The notes beneath the pieces are model-generated. The model saw only the letters and a program-made list of their open reading frames with translations. It was not told where the DNA came from and did no database searches. This document shows, piece by piece, positions 15,698 to 22,742 of a stretch of DNA of 22,742 nucleotides. Each line of letters starts with the position of its first letter. The stretch's first letter is position 1. The stretch is from Bacteroidia bacterium (GTDB lineage Bacteria; Bacteroidota; Bacteroidia; Bacteroidales; Paludibacteraceae): positions 1-22,742 of the forward strand of contig JAGKVE010000032.1 of assembly GCA_021152555.1 (NCBI GenBank), read 5' to 3'. The translations under genes and the position numbers were made by a program.

Positions 15698-17964
15698 AAA
15701 CAAAAAACTGGTACAAACCCTTCCTTTTGTGGTTTTGGGGCATTTTCTTAGGAGGTTTATTGACGGCCTTCCTCGTCATATGGTTGATAACGAAAGGAGC
15801 ACTTGGATATTTGCCTCCGTTGGAGGAATTACAGAACCCGAAGAACACTTTTGCGAGTGAGATTATCTCGTCCGACATGCAGTCTTTGGGGCGTTATTAC
15901 CGCTATGAGAACCGTATCGGCGTACAATACACCGACCTCTCGCCAAATCTGATTAATGCACTAATCGCCACTGAAGATGTCCGTTTTTATGAGCACACTG
16001 GCGTGGACTTCAAGTCCATGTTCCGCGCTATTCTCAAACTCGGTCGCGCCGGCGGAGGAAGTACGCTCACACAACAGTTGGCAAAACAATTATGGTCTCC
16101 GCGCGCAAACAATATCTTTGAGCGCGCGATGCAAAAACCAATAGAATGGGTCATCGCTACCAAACTGGAACGGCTGTACTCAAAGGATGAGATTTTGCTA
16201 ATGTATCTCAACCAATTCGATTTTCTATACAATGCAGTGGGGATCCAATCCGCTTCGCAAGTCTATTTTTCAACAACTCCGATTGACCTCAAACCGGAAG
16301 AAGCGGCAATGCTCGTCGGCATGTGTAAAAATCCGTCTCTCTACAACCCTGTCCGGCATCCGGTACGCGCCACCAACCGCCGGAATACCGTCCTCAGCCA
16401 AATGGAAAAATACGGTTACATAGACGAAGCCACACGAGATTCCCTTTCCGCTCTACCGCTGACTTTGCACTACAGTTCAGTGGACCACAAACAAGGCCTC
16501 GCTCCTTATTTCCGCGAATATCTGCGCGGTGTGCTGACAGCCAAAGAACCCAAAGAGAGCGACTACTCGGAGTGGAACAAACAGCAGTACCAGCTTGACT
16601 TGTGGCAGTGGGAAAATAATCCTTTGTACGGTTTCTGTGAAAAGAACAAAAAAGCAGATGGCAGCAAATACGATATCTATCAAGACGGTTTGAAGATTTA
16701 CACCACTATTGATTCCCGTATGCAGCGCTATGCAGAAGAGGCTGTCAACGAACATATGCAAGAGCAGCAAAAATCCTTCTTCAAAGAATTGAAGAAGAAG
16801 AGGAATGCGCCATTTTCATGGAAACTCACACAGGATGAAATAGACGGCATCATGAACCGCTCCATGCGTCAAACCGAACGATACCGCTTAATGAAGAAAG
16901 CGGGTGTCAGCCAGGATTCCATTAAAAGCGCCTTTATGACGCCGCGCGAGATGCAGGTATTTACATACGACAGGGGCCTTATTGACACCATTCTTTCGCC
17001 ATACGACTCCATCAAGTGGCAAAAAAGTTTCCTCCGTTGCGGTTTCATGTCTATGGATCCGCACACCGGGCATGTCAAAGCTTATGTCGGAGGCCCGAAC
17101 TTTGCGCATTTCCAATATGATATGACAACCAAAGGGAAGCGCCAGATTGGTTCTACTGTCAAGCCGTTCCTCTATACGTTGGCAATGGATGAGGGAATGT
17201 GGCCATGCGACAAAACGGTCAATGAACCTATCACCCTATTTGATGCAAACGGACGCGAATGGAGTCCGCGAGACACACATGACAAATACCGAGGAGATAC
17301 TGTCACCCTCACATGGGGACTAATGAACTCGTCCAACTGGATTTCCGCTTATCTCATGTCTCTATTCACGCCGGAACAACTCGTCAAAATGATGCAGTCA
17401 TTCGGCATTCAAGGCCAGTTAGACCCGGTTATTTCCCTGTGTCTCGGCCCTTGCGAAGTGAGTGTAGAAGAAATGGTTGACGCCTACACTACTTTTGCCA
17501 ACAACGGTATCCGGACCGAACCGCTGTACGTCACACGCATAGAAGACAGCAACGGAAATGTTATCGGCACTTTTACCCCGCGGACACATGAAATAATCAG
17601 CGAAATGACAGCCTATAAGATGTTGTATATGCTTCGCGCGGTGCTTGACCACGGAACGGGTGTGCGCGTACGGTTCAAATATGGGATAACGGCTCCTATG
17701 GGTGGCAAAACGGGCACTACAAATAACAACTCTGATGGCTGGTTCATGTGTTTCACACCTTCGTTGGTCAGCGGCACATGGGTCGGAGGAGAAGACCGTG
17801 GCATACATTTTGATAATATGGCAGAAGGACAGGGTGCATCTATGGCACTGCCTATATGCGCTTTGTATTTGCAAAAAGTATTTGCAGATAAAGAGTTAGG
17901 ATATAGTCCGACCGAAAACTTCCATGTTCCGGCATGGTTTGACCCGAACGAAGGATGTAAATAA
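15694..17964 (+). CDS. mrcA: Class A penicillin-binding protein (PBP1A-like)
   Basis: This 756-residue bifunctional enzyme polymerises and cross-links peptidoglycan. A single N-terminal membrane anchor spans about residues 9-33. The glycosyltransferase (GT51) domain follows, with ATEDVRFYEHTGVD (catalytic Glu94) and GGSTLTQQLAKQL (121-133). After a long charged linker (about 285-445), the transpeptidase domain carries STVK (Ser487, Lys490), SSN (546-548) and KTG (672-674), so both active sites look intact. It overlaps the hemW stop by 4 nt. The genes downstream encode exported proteins, which suggests an envelope-related group. The symbol follows E. coli usage; ponA would be equally fair. Confidence 0.96.
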   Translation: MKTKNWYKPFLLWFWGIFLGGLLTAFLVIWLITKGALGYLPPLEELQNPKNTFASEIISSDMQSLGRYYRYENRIGVQYTDLSPNLINALIATEDVRFYEHTGVDFKSMFRAILKLGRAGGGSTLTQQLAKQLWSPRANNIFERAMQKPIEWVIATKLERLYSKDEILLMYLNQFDFLYNAVGIQSASQVYFSTTPIDLKPEEAAMLVGMCKNPSLYNPVRHPVRATNRRNTVLSQMEKYGYIDEATRDSLSALPLTLHYSSVDHKQGLAPYFREYLRGVLTAKEPKESDYSEWNKQQYQLDLWQWENNPLYGFCEKNKKADGSKYDIYQDGLKIYTTIDSRMQRYAEEAVNEHMQEQQKSFFKELKKKRNAPFSWKLTQDEIDGIMNRSMRQTERYRLMKKAGVSQDSIKSAFMTPREMQVFTYDRGLIDTILSPYDSIKWQKSFLRCGFMSMDPHTGHVKAYVGGPNFAHFQYDMTTKGKRQIGSTVKPFLYTLAMDEGMWPCDKTVNEPITLFDANGREWSPRDTHDKYRGDTVTLTWGLMNSSNWISAYLMSLFTPEQLVKMMQSFGIQGQLDPVISLCLGPCEVSVEEMVDAYTTFANNGIRTEPLYVTRIEDSNGNVIGTFTPRTHEIISEMTAYKMLYMLRAVLDHGTGVRVRFKYGITAPMGGKTGTTNNNSDGWFMCFTPSLVSGTWVGGEDRGIHFDNMAEGQGASMALPICALYLQKVFADKELGYSPTENFHVPAWFDPNEGCK

Positions 17965-17978
17965 TTACGAATCGGAAT

Positions 17979-19952
17979 TTGAGAATCAAGCATTTAATAG
18001 TATTGGGGGCGTTGTGCCTTTCGCCATTTGCTGCGTGCCTATCGCCTCTATCCGCACAGTTGAACACCGACCGCATCACTGCCATCGGCAGAAATGCCTT
18101 GTATTTCGAGGATTACGTACTCTCTATTCAGTATTTCAATCAGGTTATCCACCTCAAGCCTTACTTAAGCGAACCGTATTTTTACCGCGCCATCGCAAAG
18201 ATTCAGTTGGAAGACTATCAAGGGGCGCTTAAAGATTGCAATGCGGCTATCGAACGTAATCCTTTCTCTCCCGGGTGTTACTATGCGCGAGGATACGTTT
18301 ACCGCCAATTGAACATGCTTGACAAAGCCGAAGCGGACTACTCGGAAGCACTGCATTTTTCTCCGGAGAATCGCACCTATATGTTGTTGCGCGCTGATAC
18401 ACGCGCGCAAATGGAGCACTATGATGAGGCACTCGAAGATATTGAGCAGATGCTGAAACGTGAACCTCAGGCCGCCACTATATGGAGTGAAAAAGGGCGT
18501 ATATGCATTGCGAAAAAGGATACTGTAGCCGCCTTAACCGCATTTGAAAAAGCAACCATATACGATAAGACCAATCCCGCTGTTTGGTCAGCACTCGGTG
18601 TTACCAACCTAATGCTCAACCATGAAGAAGACGCATACGTCCAACTCACACAGGCCATCAATCTCGGCTCCAAATGGGCAGGAGATTTTATAAACCGCGG
18701 GGTTATTCATTATCACCGGCATAATTACCGAGGCGCACTCAGTGATTTTGACCAAGCAGTCAAAATTGCACCGAGAGATGCTGACAGTTATTACAACCGC
18801 GGTATGATGCGACAGGAGGTCGGCGATTATAACCGCGCATTGGAGGATTTTAATACAGCCATTGATTTAGAACCAGACCAAACACATATGCGCTACCAAA
18901 GAGCGCTCGTTGAGATGCAACTAAAACAATGGAGAGACGCTGTTTCTGATTTGGACACGCTCATCGCACGATACCCTTATTTCCTACCAAGTTACTATCT
19001 GGCGGCTCAAGCAGAGGATAAATCAGGCAACGCAAAGGCAGCATATCAATACCGCAGGAAAGCGCAGGACTTGGAAGAACGAAAAGAGCTAATTCAAGCG
19101 CAGCAGAACCAGCCCAATACCGATATGCTCATCGCGGACGCACAACCGCAGAAAAAAGATCATCGCAAAGAGTTCTCTACCTCTACTGCACAAAACCAAA
19201 CGGAGATTCCTGAAGAAGAACAGAAATATGACTCGCAAACACGCGGAACTATTCAAAAGAAATACCAGGACGTCATCAATGAGCCGAATATTGTACTCAG
19301 TTATTATAGCCAGGATTTAAGCCTGAGACGCACCAACTACTACCACCCGGTTGTAGATTTGCTAAACAAGCAGGAAATGCTGCCTGCGGCTCTGCGGTTC
19401 ACGAACCAGGAAATGGCACTTACAGCCGAGATGGTGGATTTTCATTTTTCTGAAATAGCTCGGATTACACGCCAAATGGGCGATATGCCTACTGCTGAAT
19501 TGTATTTTGCACGGGCAATAGAGTTCGCTATCATCAAGGATTACGCCAGCGCCATTGATGATTGCACGAAAGCCTTTGTTCTCGCAGCGGATTACAACCG
19601 GGACTTTGCGGCCATTATCGTCTTTTGCCGCGCCAACTGGAGATACCGCCTGACGGACGTGGATTATGAACTCATCCTACTCGACTACGACCAGGTACTG
19701 CGCCTACTGCCTGATTTTGATTTCGCTTTATACAACAAAGCCAATATTCTTTGCGCACAGAAGGAATACAAAGAAGCAATCAATCATTATACAAGGTCTA
19801 TCGAACAAGACCATGATTTTGCAGAAGCGTACTTCAATCGAGGACTTACATATATCTACATTGGAGAAAATGAAAAAGGACTGGCAGACCTTTCAAAAGC
19901 CGGAGAATTAGGAATTTATCAAGCGTACAACATGATTACGCGGTTTAAATAG
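17979..19952 (+). CDS. Exported tetratricopeptide repeat protein
   Basis: The 657-residue protein starts with a signal peptide (MRIKHLIVLGALCLSPFAACLSPLSA, cleavage before QLN). About eight TPR-like units cover residues 35-365 (for example YFEDYVLSIQYFNQVIHLKPY, DADSYYNRGMMRQEVGDYNRALEDFNTAIDLEP). A polar linker rich in Gln, Lys and Glu follows (about 370-430), then further TPR-like helices at about 500-657, ending in AGELGIYQAYNMITRF. TPR proteins are scaffolds for protein partners. Similar genes sit next to PBP1A genes in other Bacteroidales, so a cell-wall role is reasonable but unproven. The start is TTG at 17979, 14 nt after the PBP1A stop; no ATG in this frame precedes the signal peptide. 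FAAC is not a good lipobox, so ordinary signal peptidase cleavage is more likely. Confidence 0.85.
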   Translation: MRIKHLIVLGALCLSPFAACLSPLSAQLNTDRITAIGRNALYFEDYVLSIQYFNQVIHLKPYLSEPYFYRAIAKIQLEDYQGALKDCNAAIERNPFSPGCYYARGYVYRQLNMLDKAEADYSEALHFSPENRTYMLLRADTRAQMEHYDEALEDIEQMLKREPQAATIWSEKGRICIAKKDTVAALTAFEKATIYDKTNPAVWSALGVTNLMLNHEEDAYVQLTQAINLGSKWAGDFINRGVIHYHRHNYRGALSDFDQAVKIAPRDADSYYNRGMMRQEVGDYNRALEDFNTAIDLEPDQTHMRYQRALVEMQLKQWRDAVSDLDTLIARYPYFLPSYYLAAQAEDKSGNAKAAYQYRRKAQDLEERKELIQAQQNQPNTDMLIADAQPQKKDHRKEFSTSTAQNQTEIPEEEQKYDSQTRGTIQKKYQDVINEPNIVLSYYSQDLSLRRTNYYHPVVDLLNKQEMLPAALRFTNQEMALTAEMVDFHFSEIARITRQMGDMPTAELYFARAIEFAIIKDYASAIDDCTKAFVLAADYNRDFAAIIVFCRANWRYRLTDVDYELILLDYDQVLRLLPDFDFALYNKANILCAQKEYKEAINHYTRSIEQDHDFAEAYFNRGLTYIYIGENEKGLADLSKAGELGIYQAYNMITRFK

Positions 19953-20876
19953 ATGAAAATGAACGGAATAATCAAACAGTACAAAGAGATTGTAGGATTG
20001 CTTCTCCTATTCATTCTCGTAATCCGTTGTGCGCCTTGTTCCGCCCAAGTACTCTATGAAATAAGCGGTAATGGGACAAAGCAAAAGTCCTATATTCTGG
20101 CGACAAACCGCTATGTGCATATGCAGTTTCTGGATACTATTCCTAATGTATTCAAATGTTTCGGCAGGTGTAACAAAGTAGTAACCGAGTTCGCCATGCA
20201 GGACTATGAAGCACTCGCCGCTTTGCGGAAAGCCGCACTGCTGCCGGACTCCGTCAAACTCAGCAATTTCTACTCCGAAGCCGAATACACGCTCATAGAC
20301 AATAGTTTGCGTATCAATCTGGGCATGGGTTTGGATAAATTATGCCGTATGAAACCTTCGTACCTTACGGAAATGTTCCGCTCGGAACTCATGAAACAAT
20401 GGTTGCAATACGACGAGCAACACTCAATGGAGAACTTTTTTGAAGTTGTAGCGTCCGAACGTGACATGCCAGTCATCGGGCTTGATAACATCGGAGAAAC
20501 AATGTATATGCTCTTTGACCGCGAACCTTTCCACTGGCAGTGCAAAGAGTTGCTCAAAGTGATAGAATATCCAGAGAATGAAGTCAAACAAGAACGAGTA
20601 TTGCGAGATATGTACCGCGATGGAAGACTTTCTGACATGGCATTCCAAATTGAGGGACCGGATAATACCACATCCATCTCTTTTTCAGACTACAAAGTGT
20701 ATTGCGCGCGTAATGAACAGTGGGTTAAAAGACTACACTCCATTCTCGGTCAAGGAGGTGCATTCATCACGCTTAATGCCAATTATCTCGGGGGGGAAAA
20801 AGGACTCTTGCAGCAACTGCGTTCGGCAGGATACAGAGTAAGACCGGCTAACAGAAAACTCAATTTTAAACAATAA
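19953..20876 (+). CDS. Exported TraB/GumN (Tiki-superfamily) protein with degenerate active-site motifs
   Basis: The 307-residue product has an N-terminal hydrophobic export signal (about 13-31, cleavage near CSA/Q). The layout of the TraB/GumN family is recognisable: SYILATNRYVHM near residue 46, KVVTEFAMQDYE with Glu79, ENFFEVVASERDMPVIGLDNIGETM at about 160-182, and RNEQWVKRL then AFITLNANYLGGEKGLLQQLRSAGYRVRP at the end. Active members need two GX2H motifs and a conserved glutamate to bind metal. Here the first reads ATNR (50-53), the second NANY (275-278), and the usual GLE reads GLD (176-178). It is therefore probably not an active metalloprotease. It begins directly after the TPR gene stop; ATG 19959 is an alternative start. 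A run of seven G (20790-20796) lies beside the lost second motif. Confidence 0.75.
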   Translation: MKMNGIIKQYKEIVGLLLLFILVIRCAPCSAQVLYEISGNGTKQKSYILATNRYVHMQFLDTIPNVFKCFGRCNKVVTEFAMQDYEALAALRKAALLPDSVKLSNFYSEAEYTLIDNSLRINLGMGLDKLCRMKPSYLTEMFRSELMKQWLQYDEQHSMENFFEVVASERDMPVIGLDNIGETMYMLFDREPFHWQCKELLKVIEYPENEVKQERVLRDMYRDGRLSDMAFQIEGPDNTTSISFSDYKVYCARNEQWVKRLHSILGQGGAFITLNANYLGGEKGLLQQLRSAGYRVRPANRKLNFKQ

Positions 20877-20882
20877 TAAAAT

Positions 20883-21449
20883 ATGAAAAATCGTTTCTTT
20901 TTGTGCGCTATAACCATCATGGTAGCGCTCACAATGAGTGTTAACGCTGCTCAACGCGGCAAGTTTATCCACGTGGACAACACCGTCAACAAGAATCTCA
21001 AGCCGCAGATTGCTTTCTGCCAAGACCACAAGGATGGAAAAGAAGTCACCACACTACTCGTAAAAACCGTCAACACCAACGCTTACAACGAGTTTACAGA
21101 CGCATCGCGTATGCTAATCCGCTTTGCTGACGGCAAGGCAATGAGACTCAACCGTCTGGCTGGAGATGAAGCCCAGAAGAACAAATATAGCAAAAAAAAC
21201 GGGAACGCTACTATCTCATATTTCGAGACTATTACCGAGTACGAAACACTTCCCGAAGTCATTGAGAAATTGGAAGCCAGTATCGCCATCATCAAGGTGC
21301 GGATCGTATTTAAAGAGAATGATGCTAAAGACTATGACATTGCAGAGGGACATCAAGCAAAGATGGCAGCAGACCTTCTCAAATCCTATCAAGAAGCCGT
21401 ATTAGCTGAACGCAAATCGAACACCGACTTATCTGACGACGATTTCTGA
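20883..21449 (+). CDS. Small exported protein of unknown function
   Basis: I do not recognise the family. The 188-residue product has a clear signal peptide (MKNRFFLCAITIMVALTMSVNAA, cleavage before QRGKF), so the mature protein has about 165 residues. The mature part mixes beta-type segments (TTLLVKTVNTNAY, SRMLIRFADGKAMRL, IAIIKVRIVF) with a helical, charged C-terminus ending in DLSDDDF. There is one cysteine in the mature chain (QIAFCQDH), and no membrane segment or catalytic motif that I can see. It lies 6 nt after the TraB-like gene and just before a strong terminator, so it is the last gene of this transcript. Confidence 0.75.
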   Translation: MKNRFFLCAITIMVALTMSVNAAQRGKFIHVDNTVNKNLKPQIAFCQDHKDGKEVTTLLVKTVNTNAYNEFTDASRMLIRFADGKAMRLNRLAGDEAQKNKYSKKNGNATISYFETITEYETLPEVIEKLEASIAIIKVRIVFKENDAKDYDIAEGHQAKMAADLLKSYQEAVLAERKSNTDLSDDDF

Positions 21450-21672
21450 TATAGCTATTTCAAGTACGGATTTACCGCTAACAGAGTTGCATATCACGCT
21501 CAAATATTTGGGCGTGAGTGCCTTTTTAATTAGCGCTTTTCGCTTTTTACGAATGGGAATGGATGATTTCCACATGGCGCAACGTAAAACGCCTGGCGGT
21601 TAACAAGGAAGATATGACCAAGTTGGAAGAAAAAAGAACGAACTTATTTAAATTATTACGAAATACATTGCA
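21450..21672. other. 223-nt gap between the exported-protein gene and the ketosynthase
   Basis: This is the longest gap between clear genes. It holds the terminator at 21494-21527, a weaker hairpin (AGCG 21532-21535 with CGCT 21541-21544, followed by T) and the possible small ORF at 21563-21676. A poor promoter-like pair (TTG 21623-21625 and TATTTA 21645-21650, 19 nt apart) could drive the ketosynthase, but it lacks the TTTG of the -7 consensus. I see no RNA gene. Confidence 0.5.
21494..21527 (+). terminator. Intrinsic terminator closing the upstream gene string
   Basis: A GC-rich lower stem (TCACGC at 21494-21499 with GCGTGA at 21512-21517, plus one wobble pair) continues into the self-complementary CAAATATTTG (21501-21510), giving a stem of about 10 bp. 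Five T follow at 21523-21527. It lies 44 nt after the stop of the small exported protein and works on the + strand only, since no T-run lies on the other side. Confidence 0.8.
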
Positions 21673-21676
21673 ATGA
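21563..21676 (+). CDS. Possible 37-residue ORF overlapping the ketosynthase start
   Basis: The frame reads MISTWRNVKRLAVNKEDMTK followed by LEEKRTNLFKLLRNTLQ. Its TGA shares the sequence ATGA with the ketosynthase ATG, the same 4-nt overlap used by real gene pairs in this window. The frame is open upstream to a stop in the terminator T-run (21527) and reads LALFAFYEWEW before the Met, with no other start codon. A second in-frame ATG at 21614 follows AAGGA at 21605-21609 and would give 20 residues. The composition is basic and amphipathic. It could be a real small protein, a leader, the remnant of a longer gene, or chance. No family is recognised. Confidence 0.35.
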   Translation: MISTWRNVKRLAVNKEDMTKLEEKRTNLFKLLRNTLQ

Positions 21677-22742
21677 AAAGAGTAGTTATAACGGGCATGG
21701 GTATCTGGTCATGCCTTGGAAAATCATTGGATGAGGTGCGCGATTCTCTCTATACCGGCAAGTCGGGTATCATTCTTGATCCGGTGCGCAAAGAGATGGG
21801 GTTCCGTTCCGGTCTGACAGCAAAAGTGGATATTCCTGATTTGAAAGGTGTACTGAGCCGCTCCCAGCGCGCGTACATGCCGGAACAAGCCAAATATGCA
21901 TACTGTGCAACCGTAGAAGCACTGCGTAATGCGGGCATTGACCAGGACTATCTGGACAAACATGATGTAGGCTTGATGTATGGCAATGACTCAACCGTTG
22001 ATCCAGCGGTCCGCGCGGTAGATACGATTCGCGAAAAGCACGACACTACTCTCTGTGGTTCAGGGGCAATCTTCCAGTCCATGAACTCCACCGTCACAAT
22101 GAACCTCGGAACGATATTCCGCTTGCGTGGTATCAACCTGACTGTTAGCGGCGCTTGCGCAAGCGGGGCGCACGCTATAGGATTGGGCGCTTTGCTGATC
22201 CAGACAGGACTTCAGGATATGGTTGTATGCGGTGGAGCACAAGAGGTTAACCCCTTCTCCGTCGGCTCATTCGATGGTATATCTGCTTTCTCTGTTCGCG
22301 AGAACGAGCCGGAAAAAGCATCACGTCCGTTTGACCGCGACCGGGATGGTCTGGTTCCCGGAGGAGCAGCTACAGTTATCATTGAGGAATATGAGCATGC
22401 CGTTAAACGCGGAGCCCCCATTATTGCGGAAATTCTCGGATATGGTTTCTCCGCGAACGGCGATCATATATCCTCTCCAAACGTTGAGGGGCCAAGTAAG
22501 TCTCTGCGCATGGCGATTGAGCGTGCAGGAGTGAAAATTGACGAAATCGGATACATCAATGCACATGCCACATCGACACATGTAGGAGACACCAATGAGG
22601 CAAAAGCAATCTATAATGTCTTTGGAGACCGACGCATTGAGGTCACTTTGAACTCCTTGAGGACGAACTTGTCAGGGGCCGGTTCGCCGGTAGTAAGGAT
22701 GCGCACTTCGTTGCCGTGCTCGCGAAGTACCGCCGCAAAACG
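21673..22742 (+). CDS. Beta-ketoacyl-ACP synthase (FabB/FabF-like), disrupted at the 3' end
   Basis: The ketosynthase condenses malonyl-ACP with an acyl chain in fatty acid or polyene synthesis. Residues 1 to about 324 match well: MKRVVITGMGIWSCLG, the nucleophile Cys162 in SGACASG, FDRDRDGLVPGGAATV, and His298 in NAHATST (E. coli FabB uses Cys163, His298 and His333). The next block should contain a lysine in STKS and the second histidine in TGH. Instead, after FGDRRIEVT (nt about 22645) the frame reads LNSLRTNLSGAG and then unrelated sequence of about 60% GC. The frame stays open to the edge, but the last 30 residues are not ketosynthase. As present here, the enzyme lacks its second catalytic histidine. 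The type resembles ketosynthases of Bacteroidota acyl or aryl-polyene clusters, which cannot be tested here. Confidence 0.85.
   Translation, partial: MKRVVITGMGIWSCLGKSLDEVRDSLYTGKSGIILDPVRKEMGFRSGLTAKVDIPDLKGVLSRSQRAYMPEQAKYAYCATVEALRNAGIDQDYLDKHDVGLMYGNDSTVDPAVRAVDTIREKHDTTLCGSGAIFQSMNSTVTMNLGTIFRLRGINLTVSGACASGAHAIGLGALLIQTGLQDMVVCGGAQEVNPFSVGSFDGISAFSVRENEPEKASRPFDRDRDGLVPGGAATVIIEEYEHAVKRGAPIIAEILGYGFSANGDHISSPNVEGPSKSLRMAIERAGVKIDEIGYINAHATSTHVGDTNEAKAIYNVFGDRRIEVTLNSLRTNLSGAGSPVVRMRTSLPCSRSTAAK
22640..22742 (-). other. Possible 5'-truncated coding fragment on the opposite strand at the window edge
   Basis: Read on the - strand from 22742, the sequence gives RFAAVLREHGNEVRILTTGE and then PAPDKFVLKEFKVT, with G or C at most third positions. 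This reads like the N-terminal Rossmann region of a GT4-type glycosyltransferase; that assignment is tentative and from memory of family style only. It would run off the window at its 5' end and stop making sense near 22640, where the + strand ketosynthase begins to match its family. It supports a junction between two unrelated sequences. Confidence 0.35.

Noticed and set aside
18018..18041. Possible lipobox FAAC in the TPR protein
   Set aside because: Phenylalanine at the -3 position is poor, and a normal signal peptidase site (LSA/Q) follows a few residues later.
21532..21548. Second hairpin with T-run after the main terminator
   Set aside because: The stem is only 4 bp, so it is too weak to call as a separate terminator.
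22651..22690. Residual similarity of LNSLRTNLSGAGS to the ketosynthase block with KS and TGH
   Set aside because: The catalytic lysine and histidine are absent, similarity ends at once afterwards, and no frameshift restores the motif, so it is probably coincidence.
1..22742. CRISPR arrays, tRNA or rRNA genes, insertion sequences, phage or toxin-antitoxin genes
   Set aside because: I looked for repeats, cloverleaf-type ends, transposase and integrase motifs and found none; tandem coding genes explain nearly all of the window.

Overview
The window looks like a chromosomal stretch from a member of the Bacteroidota, most likely the order Bacteroidales. The evidence is a promoter of the Bacteroidota -33/-7 type, A-rich leaders in place of clear Shine-Dalgarno sites, and families largely confined to the phylum: a PorE-type TPR/beta-propeller/OmpA lipoprotein, a PorD-type DUF4835 protein next to recN, and a DUF4831 protein. 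Every convincing gene is on the + strand, and most gaps are shorter than 50 nt. I see no rRNA, tRNA, CRISPR array, insertion sequence or phage gene.

Layout. (1) 1-1823: a promoter, a bactofilin and a DUF1015 protein. (2) 1871-3070: a lipoprotein of the choloylglycine-hydrolase/C45 Ntn-hydrolase superfamily, more AT-rich than its neighbours. (3) 3084-5156: porE, whose start region contains a strong hairpin and lacks a good ATG. (4) 5178-8180: thyA, folA and ettA. (5) 8205-9778: a short tilS and aroE, overlapping. (6) 9799-14608: DUF4831, porD, recN and rarA. (7) 14612-17964: hemW and a class A penicillin-binding protein. (8) 17979-21449: three exported proteins, namely a TPR protein, a TraB/GumN-like protein that has lost its catalytic motifs, and a small unknown protein; a good intrinsic terminator follows. 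(9) 21563-22742: a possible 37-residue ORF and a beta-ketoacyl-ACP synthase that stops looking like its family about 100 bp before the window ends.

How the genes work together. ThyA makes dTMP and releases dihydrofolate, which FolA reduces. EttA and TilS act in translation, RecN and RarA in DNA repair and fork maintenance, AroE in aromatic synthesis, HemW in heme trafficking. PorE and PorD are parts of the type IX secretion system, placed here among housekeeping genes. Bactofilin, PBP1A, the TPR protein and the TraB-like protein are all cell-envelope proteins.

Most worth checking: the 13-bp hairpin and TTG start of porE; the compact TilS; the TraB/Tiki-family protein without its two GX2H motifs; the 11-bp tandem repeat inside hemW; the lipidated Ntn hydrolase with a deeply internal nucleophile; and the abrupt change near 22645, which may be an assembly chimera or a real rearrangement. 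I did not find a clearly new multi-gene system. The best candidate for undescribed biology is the exported trio downstream of PBP1A, and that is guilt by association only.
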